Positions 1 to 7,488 of a stretch of 44,101 nucleotides of DNA are shown piece after piece (the first letter of the stretch is position 1; every line of letters begins with the position of its first letter). The notes beneath the pieces are model-generated. The model searched no databases. It saw nothing but the letters and a program-made list of their open reading frames with translations, and was not told the origin of the DNA. The translations under genes were made by a program, and so were the position numbers. This DNA comes from an uncultured Parabacteroides sp. (GTDB lineage Bacteria; Bacteroidota; Bacteroidia; Bacteroidales; Tannerellaceae), in assembly GCA_900541965.1 (NCBI GenBank), contig UQLN01000037.1, positions 1 to 44,101 on the forward strand, in the 5' to 3' direction.

Positions 1-728
1 GACCGACTACCTCTGCCAGTTTCCTGCCGTATGATAACGAAATAAACGGAATTACCGACGTGATAGCCTGGAACCAATATTTTGGTTGGTACGGAGGTTC
101 GCCTTCCGATATGGGTACATGGCTGGATGCCGCCCATAAAAGCCATCCGGAATATAAAATCGGTATCAGTGAATATGGGGCAGGCGCCAGCATTTACCAT
201 CAACAGGATTCGATGAAACGGGGAGAAGCATCCGGTTGGTGGCACCCTGAGAATTACCAGACTTATTACCATATGGGGAACTGGAAAGCTTTGTCGGAAC
301 GACCGTTTGTCTGGGGCTCTTTTATCTGGAACCTGTTTGATTTCGGTGCGGCCCACCGTACGGAAGGCGACCGTCCCGGTATTAACGACAAGGGGCTGGT
401 AACCCACGACCGGAAGGTGAAAAAGGATGCCTTCTATTTCTATAAAGCCAACTGGAATCAAGAAGATAAGTTTGTGTATATCTCCAACCGGAGAAACAGG
501 GACCGAGTAAATCCGGTTACAGACATCATGGTCTTTTCTAATCTGCCGGAAGTGGAATTGTTTGTCAACGGTAAAAGTCTGGGCAAACAAAGACCGGACG
601 AACTGGCGACCTTCATCTGGAAAAGCGTCCGCTTGCAAAAAGGAGTAAATAAGATAGAAGCCTGTTCCGTACAAAAGAAAGAAAAAATTCAGGATAAAGT
701 GGAGTTCTTTCTGAATGCGGCAGAATAA
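1..728 (+). CDS. GH2 family beta-galactosidase-like enzyme, 3' part only
   Basis: The reading frame is open from the left edge (first full codon at base 3) to TAA at 726-728, so the 5' part of the gene lies outside the window. The start of the visible protein is the end of a GH2 TIM barrel: it has AWNQYFGWY and then GISEYGAGAS, where the Glu (codon 171-173) fits the GH2 nucleophile. After that comes HPENYQTYYH and then the WGSFIWNLFDFGAAHR strand typical of Bacteroidales GH2 beta-galactosidases. The last 80 or so residues look like a small Ig-like beta domain (VFSNLPEVELFVNGKSLG). Family knowledge suggests hydrolysis of terminal beta-galactosides, probably in the periplasm. GH2 also includes beta-mannosidases and beta-glucuronidases, so the substrate is not certain. 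The gene converges on the first PUL and probably belongs to a locus further left. Confidence 0.9.
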   Translation, partial: PTTSASFLPYDNEINGITDVIAWNQYFGWYGGSPSDMGTWLDAAHKSHPEYKIGISEYGAGASIYHQQDSMKRGEASGWWHPENYQTYYHMGNWKALSERPFVWGSFIWNLFDFGAAHRTEGDRPGINDKGLVTHDRKVKKDAFYFYKANWNQEDKFVYISNRRNRDRVNPVTDIMVFSNLPEVELFVNGKSLGKQRPDELATFIWKSVRLQKGVNKIEACSVQKKEKIQDKVEFFLNAAE

Positions 729-797
729 CCATAATTATGTTTTTCCCAAATCATAGTTATGATTTTCCAAAACCATAGTTATGAAATGGGAAAAACG
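728..797. repeat. 22-bp-phased tandem repeat with palindromic cores between convergent genes
   Basis: Three units start at 728, 750 and 772, exactly 22 bp apart. Units 1 and 2 agree at 18 of 22 positions, units 2 and 3 at 16 of 22. Each has a near-palindromic core of the form CATA(A/G)TTATG. A 10-bp perfect inverted repeat (GTTTTTCCCA at 739-748, TGGGAAAAAC at 787-796) spans the array, so the whole block can also fold as a hairpin. It starts on the last base of the GH2 stop codon and fills most of the gap to the GH92 stop. No T-run follows the stem in the usual terminator position. It may be a REP-like element, a two-way terminator or a protein-binding array. Confidence 0.75.
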
Positions 798-831
798 TAT
801 TTTTAAAGTCAATCCGCTAACTGAATTGATT

Positions 832-3126
832 TTATTTTTGTGAAAGAGAGAAAGGACGGTCGCTCTGAGCAGTACCTCTGCTTTTTTCAGGTTGGCCGCT
901 CATTTCCAGTTTGAGGATACCTCCATTGATTATGTCGCTGTACTTGATAAAGTTGTGTGTATGATTTTTGCCGTTCAGGCTGGCATTCCGGATATAGACG
1001 TTGTCTTTGCTATTGTTATTGGCTTCTATCACGAACTTTTTACCGTTTTCCAGCGTAATCGTTGCCTTTGGGAATTTAGGGCTGCCTAATACATACTCGT
1101 CCGTACCCGGGCAAACGCTGTAAATACCTAATGCACTTAATACATACCAGGAAGACATACCGCCCTGGTCTTCATCTCCGGGATAACCGTTTTCCGTTCC
1201 GTTATACAAACGGTCCATCACCTGGCGAATCCAATACTGCGTTTTCCAGGGTTGCCCGGCATAGCTGTAAAGGTAAATCATATGCTGGATAGGCTGGTTT
1301 CCTTGTGCGTACTGCCCCATCTTGGCAAGTTCCATTTCCAGCATTTCATGTATTTTCGTTCCGTAAGTTCCGTATTTTATCGTATTGGGCACAGAGAATA
1401 CAGAGTCGATCTTGGCAACAAACTTTTCATCGCCTCCCATCAGGTCTATCAATCCTTTTACATCGTGGAAGACAGACCAGGTATAATGCCAGGCATTTCC
1501 TTCGCAATACGGACCACCCCATTCGTACGGGTCGAAGTCCGCCCAGGAACCGTCAATCTTTCGTCCGCGCATAAATCCGACGGAAGGGTCGTACACGTTC
1601 TTATAGTTATACATCTGTTTGCCGAATACCTCCTGATAAAATTTGTTTCCGGTCATTTTTGCCAATTGATAACCGCAGAAATCATCATAAGCATATTCCA
1701 GTGTTTGTGCCGTAGAGCCCATGGATTCGGGATAAGGGATATAACCGATCTGGTAATATTCTTTCCAGAGAAAACGTCCGTTGGCGCCGCCCCAAGGACC
1801 TTTGTTCATTGCTTCATGTGCATAGGCCTTCAATGCGCGTTCAGGGTCGAATGTCCGGATACCTTTCGCCCAGGCATCGGCAAGTAAAGAAATGGCATGG
1901 TTGCCAATCATCCCGCCGGTTTCTCCCGGTGCCGACCAGGAAGGTAGCCAGCCGCATTGTTCCTGTGCATCAAGCAATGCTTGCATATAATGTCCCTGCA
2001 TGGTAGGATGGAGAATGTTTGTCAAAGGAAATTGCGAACGGAAGGTATCCCAGAAACCATTGTCTGTAAACATATATCCATCATGTACTTTGGAATCGTA
2101 AGGACTGAAATAGTAAGGTTCCCCGTTCTCTTTTTCTTCATAGAATTTATGGGAGAACAAGTTGGCACGGAACATGCAGGAATAGAATGTAGTCATATCT
2201 TCTTCCGTTCCGCCTTCCACCAATACACGGTTCAAGAGTGTATTCCATTCGTTTCCGGCAGCTTTTTTCGTGTCTTCCACCGATTTGTGGCTGCCCAACT
2301 CGCGTTGCAACGTAACCAAAGCCTGTTCGGGGCTGATATAGGAGGAGGTTACTTTGGCCTGTACTTTTACGCCTTTTTTGAACTGGACATAAGCGCCTAT
2401 TCCGGCACCGGAAGCTGCTAACTGACCGTTTACCGTTTGGTTGTCTTTATTATTCCAGGTGCCGTATGCCGTAAAAGGCTTATCGAACTGGATGACAAAA
2501 TAATTCATGAACTCTTTAGGTACGAAAGCCCCGTTGTTCACATAACCGGTAATCCGTCTGTTTTTCGGGTCTATCTTTACTTCGCTCATTTTGGTATATC
2601 CGTCCAGCACAAGATAGGCATCGCCTGTGGAAGGATAGGAAAAACGGAAATGGGCGGAACGGGTGGTCGGAGACATTTCCGTGGTTACGCCATTGTCGAA
2701 TTTAACTTTATAGTAATGCGGACCGGCTATTTCATTGGCATGTGTGAAAGATAAAGCGCGTTCCTCTTCGCCGACAACCAGTTTACCTAAAACCGGCATT
2801 AAAGAAAATACACCGTAGTCTCCCATCCACGGGCTGCACTGGTGGGTTTCCTGAAACCCGCGTATGGTAGTGGCAGTGTACTTATATTTCCATCCGTCCC
2901 CGTTTTTTCCGGTCTGTGGCGACCAGGCATGCATGGGGTAAGGTACGGCTGTTGTGGGATACGTATTCCCCCAGCTAAGTTCATAAGTAGAGTTTGTCCC
3001 TTGCAGTGTATTCACATATTTGACCAGGTCTTTTTGTGCTGCGGCCTGCGAGGCTACGCCCATTCCGGCAATCAGTACGAGTGCCGTGAATAGACGTTTG
3101 ATATTGAATCGGTTCTTTTTATCCAT
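832..3126 (-). CDS. GH92 alpha-mannosidase with GNQP specificity motif
   Basis: A 764-residue protein with a cleavable signal peptide (about residues 1-30, ending SQAAAQ) and no lipobox, so probably periplasmic. The N-terminal beta-sandwich and C-terminal (alpha/alpha)6 barrel are those of GH92, calcium-dependent exo-alpha-mannosidases. Landmarks are CEGNAWHY near residue 541 (Glu542 fits the general acid), GNQPIQHMIYLY near 609-620, and GDEDQGGMSSWYV near 650-662, which carries the acidic residues of the catalytic base. The Gln in GNQP replaces the Glu found in the other two GH92 proteins of this window (GNEP, HANEP). That position is thought to contact the +1 sugar, so this enzyme probably has a different linkage or substituent preference. 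It is the last gene of the minus-strand operon, 42 bp after the esterase gene. The family is clear; the linkage is not known. Confidence 0.95.
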   Translation of the reverse strand: MDKKNRFNIKRLFTALVLIAGMGVASQAAAQKDLVKYVNTLQGTNSTYELSWGNTYPTTAVPYPMHAWSPQTGKNGDGWKYKYTATTIRGFQETHQCSPWMGDYGVFSLMPVLGKLVVGEEERALSFTHANEIAGPHYYKVKFDNGVTTEMSPTTRSAHFRFSYPSTGDAYLVLDGYTKMSEVKIDPKNRRITGYVNNGAFVPKEFMNYFVIQFDKPFTAYGTWNNKDNQTVNGQLAASGAGIGAYVQFKKGVKVQAKVTSSYISPEQALVTLQRELGSHKSVEDTKKAAGNEWNTLLNRVLVEGGTEEDMTTFYSCMFRANLFSHKFYEEKENGEPYYFSPYDSKVHDGYMFTDNGFWDTFRSQFPLTNILHPTMQGHYMQALLDAQEQCGWLPSWSAPGETGGMIGNHAISLLADAWAKGIRTFDPERALKAYAHEAMNKGPWGGANGRFLWKEYYQIGYIPYPESMGSTAQTLEYAYDDFCGYQLAKMTGNKFYQEVFGKQMYNYKNVYDPSVGFMRGRKIDGSWADFDPYEWGGPYCEGNAWHYTWSVFHDVKGLIDLMGGDEKFVAKIDSVFSVPNTIKYGTYGTKIHEMLEMELAKMGQYAQGNQPIQHMIYLYSYAGQPWKTQYWIRQVMDRLYNGTENGYPGDEDQGGMSSWYVLSALGIYSVCPGTDEYVLGSPKFPKATITLENGKKFVIEANNNSKDNVYIRNASLNGKNHTHNFIKYSDIINGGILKLEMSGQPEKSRGTAQSDRPFSLSQK

Positions 3127-3168
3127 TCGTATGGTTTGAATTTGTTGATTGTTACAAATATGATTTGT

Positions 3169-5109
3169 TTATTTCTCGGTGAGGCCTTTCCATGTATCCG
3201 TACGGAACGGGGAAGCAAGCAAGCCGTCACTGTTTACCAGGTTATTGTCTGCCGGATTGTTAGACCATCCGTAACGGACTGCAACCGGTTCTTTGATTCC
3301 GTCGTTGAAGACAATCACTTTTCCATCCTGTATATAAGCCTGTGCCCAGACGAATTTCCGGTCTGCTCCGGCAATGGTAAAGCCATTGACATAGTTGTAT
3401 CTGTTCTTATCACTGGTAGATAATCCGTTGCCTGTATTGGAGAAGGACAATATGATTTTATTTCCTTCCTTTTTCATCGACTCGAATGCCGGCCCGGCTC
3501 CCAGTATATCCTTTCCGTAAGCAATTTTCAAGGCATTTTGTGCCAGTCGTTTACCCACATCCTGTTTGTTTCTCGGGTGAATATCAAAGGCCTCCCCTAT
3601 ATCCGTAATGACGGCTTGTCCGGTTTTCGGCAAACGTAAAGTCATATTCTGCGCTTCACGCAGTTCCGCCCATTCGCTCTCCTGTGGTTGTGCCTCTATA
3701 GCCATAAAGTTTGCCAACTGCACCCAGATAAATGGAAATTCATATCCCCATTGTTTACGCCAGTCGTTAATCATTAGCGGGAACAAGGAACGATATTGCC
3801 AGGCATGAGCCGTATTGTTTTCACCCTGATACCAGATTGCCCCTTTGATGCCATAACCGACCAGAGGACGTATCATACCATTGTAAAGCAGGGATGAAAA
3901 ACTGTTAGGACCGGAAGCTGTACTCGAAAAACCATAGGATGAACTCAGTACAGACGGTTTATAACTCCATTCTCCAGCCAAAGGATATTTGCGTCCGGCA
4001 ACTTCCAGATATACTTCTTCATCTTTTGCGGACATGCCGCCGATGGCTCCTGTATCGGTCATACGCAAGGCTATTGTATTTTTGCCGCTTTTCAGTATGC
4101 CGTCTTTAATGCGGTAGTTCCTGTTGGCAAACCAGAAATCGGTTCTTCCCACTTCTACACCGTTCACATAGGTAATATCTCCGTCGTCGATTCCACCTAA
4201 CTGGATGCGACCTTCCAGCCCGGCTGCATCTTCCGGCAATTCAATTTCTGTCCTGAACCAAACGACTCCGTCTTCATTTTTCAAATCGCCGGACCAGATA
4301 GACGGGATATGGGTCTTTTTCCATCCCGTAGTTTTCACGGCAGGGGCATACCACTTTTCAATCAGCCCTTTATCTTTTTCCATGGCTTTCTTGAAGCGTT
4401 CGATATCCTGCATGGAATAGCCCAGCGCTTTTTCCAGTGTCTTGCCTTTATAAGGTGCGTATACAGGGTTCTCCATGGCAGCTTCCCAGCTTGTCCAGGT
4501 TTCTATATCCGTACCTCCCCAGGAAGAATGGATGAGTCCGACAGGAACATCCAACTCACTTTCCAGGGCTTGTCCGAAGAAATAGGCTACAGCCGAAAAA
4601 GTAGGGCTTGTCAGCGGGTTGCATTCTTTCCATGAAGCCGCCTGTATGTCGTCGCACTCGTTTGTCTGTATCGTTTTAGGAACGGTAAGCAAGCGGATTT
4701 GTTTGTTTTCAGACTGGCGGATGGCTTCTTCCGCATTATGTGCCCCACTCAGGTTAAATTCCATATTGGATTGCCCGCTGCATAACCAGACATCCCCGAT
4801 CAGGATATTATCTAACGTGATGGTATTGTCGTTTCCTTTGACTGTCATCTCAAAAGGACCTCCGTATTTCATGGAGGGCAGTTCTACCTGCCAGCGACCG
4901 TTCTTGTCTGCCTTTACCGTTACGTTCGTCCCGTTAAATGAAACGGCAACGGTTTCTTTCTTATCCGCTTTTCCCCAGATACGGATAGGCATATCCCGTT
5001 GAAGTACCATATTATCGGAGAAGAAATGCGGCAGGCTGACAGTCGCCTGCATAAAGCTACTGAGCAATAGCCCGGCAACTAATAATGATGGTTTGAAAAT
5101 CTTTCTCAT
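3169..5109 (-). CDS. Sialate O-acetylesterase-like SGNH carbohydrate esterase
   Basis: From ATG at 5109 this is a 646-residue secreted protein. A longer frame from GTG at 5139 is unlikely, because the signal peptide starts MRKIFKPSLL at 5109. The protein opens with PHFFSDNMVLQRDMPIRIWG and an Ig-like domain. Then comes GDVWLCSGQSNMEF (Ser114 is the likely nucleophile), HSSWGGTDIETW, an inserted GH2-type jelly-roll domain (VWFRTEIELP to GGMSAKDEEVYLEV), IWYQGENN, and DIGEAFDIHPRN with the catalytic His. This layout is that of the SASA esterase family, which removes acetyl groups from sialic acid and other sugars. With no sialidase nearby, an O-acetylated mannose or hexosamine is as likely a substrate. 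It lies 40 bp after the preceding GH92 gene and 42 bp before the next one, inside the operon. Confidence 0.9.
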   Translation of the reverse strand: MRKIFKPSLLVAGLLLSSFMQATVSLPHFFSDNMVLQRDMPIRIWGKADKKETVAVSFNGTNVTVKADKNGRWQVELPSMKYGGPFEMTVKGNDNTITLDNILIGDVWLCSGQSNMEFNLSGAHNAEEAIRQSENKQIRLLTVPKTIQTNECDDIQAASWKECNPLTSPTFSAVAYFFGQALESELDVPVGLIHSSWGGTDIETWTSWEAAMENPVYAPYKGKTLEKALGYSMQDIERFKKAMEKDKGLIEKWYAPAVKTTGWKKTHIPSIWSGDLKNEDGVVWFRTEIELPEDAAGLEGRIQLGGIDDGDITYVNGVEVGRTDFWFANRNYRIKDGILKSGKNTIALRMTDTGAIGGMSAKDEEVYLEVAGRKYPLAGEWSYKPSVLSSSYGFSSTASGPNSFSSLLYNGMIRPLVGYGIKGAIWYQGENNTAHAWQYRSLFPLMINDWRKQWGYEFPFIWVQLANFMAIEAQPQESEWAELREAQNMTLRLPKTGQAVITDIGEAFDIHPRNKQDVGKRLAQNALKIAYGKDILGAGPAFESMKKEGNKIILSFSNTGNGLSTSDKNRYNYVNGFTIAGADRKFVWAQAYIQDGKVIVFNDGIKEPVAVRYGWSNNPADNNLVNSDGLLASPFRTDTWKGLTEK

Positions 5110-5149
5110 ATTTACTTGATATATATTTATTATACTCACTTGTCAACTG

Positions 5150-7474
5150 TCAATTTTCACTTGTCTTTCCCCACTCTTTATTCGGGGTAGCTCCCAATTC
5201 TATTTCCAAAGTTCCACCAGCCATGATATCCTGGTAATCGATGTAGCATTTTGTATATGTTTTACCATTTAACCGTGCAGACTGGATGTATGTGTTTTCT
5301 GGCGAATTATTCAGTGCCAGAATCGTAAAGGTTTTTCCTTTTCCGACCTGTATGCCTATATGCTCGAATAGGGGTGCCGTTATTTCAAAGCGGGTTTCTC
5401 CCGGACAGACCGGATGAATGCCGCAAGCTGCCAGTACATACCATGCCGACATCTGTCCTACGTCTTCGTTTCCAACCAATCCTTCAACGGCATTTTTATA
5501 CGCTCTTTCGCAGATAAAGCGGCTCCATTTCTGGGTTTTCCAAGGTTCCCCCAAACAGTTGTACAGGAACGGGACATGGTGCACCGGTTCGTTTGCATGG
5601 TTGTAATAGCTGTTCCACAGGAAGTTGGAAGGTGTTTTTTCAAACATATTGTCGAGGTCGGCAACCACTGCTTCTCTTCCTCCTTTTAAAGCCACCATCC
5701 CTTCTATATCATGCGGGACGAACCAGCCTTGCTGTAATTCGTTACATTCCATACAGCCGTACCATTCCTGCAAACGTCCTTCTTTCGGCCAGGCAACAAA
5801 AGAGCCGTCTTCCTGCCGGGGGCGGAAACTTTTCTTTTCAGGGTCGTAAATCTTGCGGTATGCCTGCGAGCGTTTCCGGTATATCTCCTGGTCTTCCTTT
5901 TTTCCGAGTTGGCGTGCCAGTTCCGACATGCACCATTCCGTATAACCGTATTCCAATGTTTTGGATATGCCTGTAGGATCCGGCGTATATCCTAATTCCC
6001 CGTTTCCGAATTTTTCTGAAGAATTGATGGCATACCGGTACCCTTTTTCCATATCGTATCCACGAATGCCTTTTGCATAAGCATCAGCCAATACGGAAAT
6101 CGCCGGATTGCCTAACATACATCCGCTGTAGGCATTCAGAAACTCCCAGCGTTCGTAATATTCGTTTCCACTCTGTTCAGCCAATGTTATTAGTGAATTT
6201 AACAAATCGTTGATTAATTGCGGATTGATGATTGTTTGCAAAGGCATCTGGCTGCGGAACACATCCCATCCGCTGAAAATAGTCCGTTTGGTGAACGCAT
6301 CGGAAGCATGTACCTTTCCATCCGCTCCCGGATATTCTCCGTTTACGTCGGAAAAAATACGGGGGTCGATCATCGTATGGTAAAGCGATGTATAGAAAAT
6401 GGTCTTTTGTTCTTCATTCTTACCTTCCACGGCAATTTTACCCAACGCCTTATCCCATAGGAGGCGGCTGTTTTCATATACGGAATCAAAGTCCCAATTC
6501 GGTATTTCCGCTTTCAGGTTCTTTTCCGCCCCTTCAGGGCTGGTAAAAGAAATCCCGGTTTTTAGTAATACCTGTTCCTCTTTCCCGGTTTCAAACTCAG
6601 AATAGAAACCCAGATGTTTCCCTTTAAATTCTTTTATATCCGGTATTACCTGTGCATTCGCTATTAGTTGCTGATACGCGTCGCTTTCTATATTTTCCCT
6701 TTTGCGGGGTTGTCCGTCCGGTATATCGGCGCTCCATACTCCGTATTTCTTTAACGGCTTGGAGAATTGGGCATAAAAGAACACGGTATAATCGGCATTC
6801 CCGTCTCCATTGCCCCAACCTCCGCCATCCGGTGTGCATATCATCTTTCCTGCGATAGTATGGTCGTCCACTACTTTCACTTCCTGCCAGGTGGAGGTTC
6901 CGCCCACACGGCGTGCCAGGTCTATTTGGATGCGCGACTGTTTATTCTCCGGGAAAGTGAAACGAAGCATCCCGCTATGTGGGGCGGCTGTTGCTTCCGT
7001 ACGAATCATGTAATCACTTAACAGAACCGAATAGTAACCGGCTTTTGCCTGCTCCGATTTTTTATCATAACGGGAACGGTAGCCTGCATCCGGATTATCC
7101 GGCTTGCCGGAATTGGTTTTTATTTTCCCGGTAGTCGGCATTACCAGAAAATTCCCTAAATCGCCGTACCAGCCAATTCCGCTCATTTGGGTGAAAGCAA
7201 AACCTTCGATACTTTCATGCTCGTAACTGTACCCGGGACCGTTATCTCCTCCGGTAATTGTGTTCGGGCTTACCTGAACCATGCCATAGGGAGTTGTTGC
7301 TCCCGGAAATGTTTTTCCTAACCCATGATAAGCTCCTGCGGCATCGACATTTGTACTGGCTCCGATAAACGGATTGACATAATCCGATACATGCAGGGGA
7401 GTCTCCGCCTGGTCTGTAACGGAACTGCAACCGGTCAATGCAATGCTGATTAGAATGCCTAATAGTTTATTCAT
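5150..7474 (-). CDS. GH92 alpha-mannosidase lipoprotein with HANEP motif
   Basis: A 774-residue GH92 protein with a lipoprotein signal (LISIALTGC, Cys16), so it is membrane-anchored, possibly on the cell surface. Motifs in order: DYVNPFIGAS near residue 31, GNPAISVLADAYAKG near 455, MECNELQQGWFVPHD near 575-589 (Glu576 aligns with the general acid), YNHANEPVHHVPFLYN near 624-639, and VGNEDVGQMSAWYVL near 667-681. The full HANEPVHH motif is the form I associate with alpha-1,2-mannosidases of this family; this specificity is inferred from memory of characterised members. The start is 14 bp from the GH38-like gene stop, so the two are surely co-transcribed. It differs strongly from the other two GH92 proteins here, so the three are not recent copies of one gene. 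Confidence 0.95.
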   Translation of the reverse strand: MNKLLGILISIALTGCSSVTDQAETPLHVSDYVNPFIGASTNVDAAGAYHGLGKTFPGATTPYGMVQVSPNTITGGDNGPGYSYEHESIEGFAFTQMSGIGWYGDLGNFLVMPTTGKIKTNSGKPDNPDAGYRSRYDKKSEQAKAGYYSVLLSDYMIRTEATAAPHSGMLRFTFPENKQSRIQIDLARRVGGTSTWQEVKVVDDHTIAGKMICTPDGGGWGNGDGNADYTVFFYAQFSKPLKKYGVWSADIPDGQPRKRENIESDAYQQLIANAQVIPDIKEFKGKHLGFYSEFETGKEEQVLLKTGISFTSPEGAEKNLKAEIPNWDFDSVYENSRLLWDKALGKIAVEGKNEEQKTIFYTSLYHTMIDPRIFSDVNGEYPGADGKVHASDAFTKRTIFSGWDVFRSQMPLQTIINPQLINDLLNSLITLAEQSGNEYYERWEFLNAYSGCMLGNPAISVLADAYAKGIRGYDMEKGYRYAINSSEKFGNGELGYTPDPTGISKTLEYGYTEWCMSELARQLGKKEDQEIYRKRSQAYRKIYDPEKKSFRPRQEDGSFVAWPKEGRLQEWYGCMECNELQQGWFVPHDIEGMVALKGGREAVVADLDNMFEKTPSNFLWNSYYNHANEPVHHVPFLYNCLGEPWKTQKWSRFICERAYKNAVEGLVGNEDVGQMSAWYVLAACGIHPVCPGETRFEITAPLFEHIGIQVGKGKTFTILALNNSPENTYIQSARLNGKTYTKCYIDYQDIMAGGTLEIELGATPNKEWGKTSEN

Positions 7475-7488
7475 CTGACTGTATGTTT

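Noticed and set aside
5110..5139. Longer GTG start for the sialate-esterase-like gene
   Set aside because: It would add ten residues before a normal signal peptide; ATG at 5109 gives a standard exported N-terminus.
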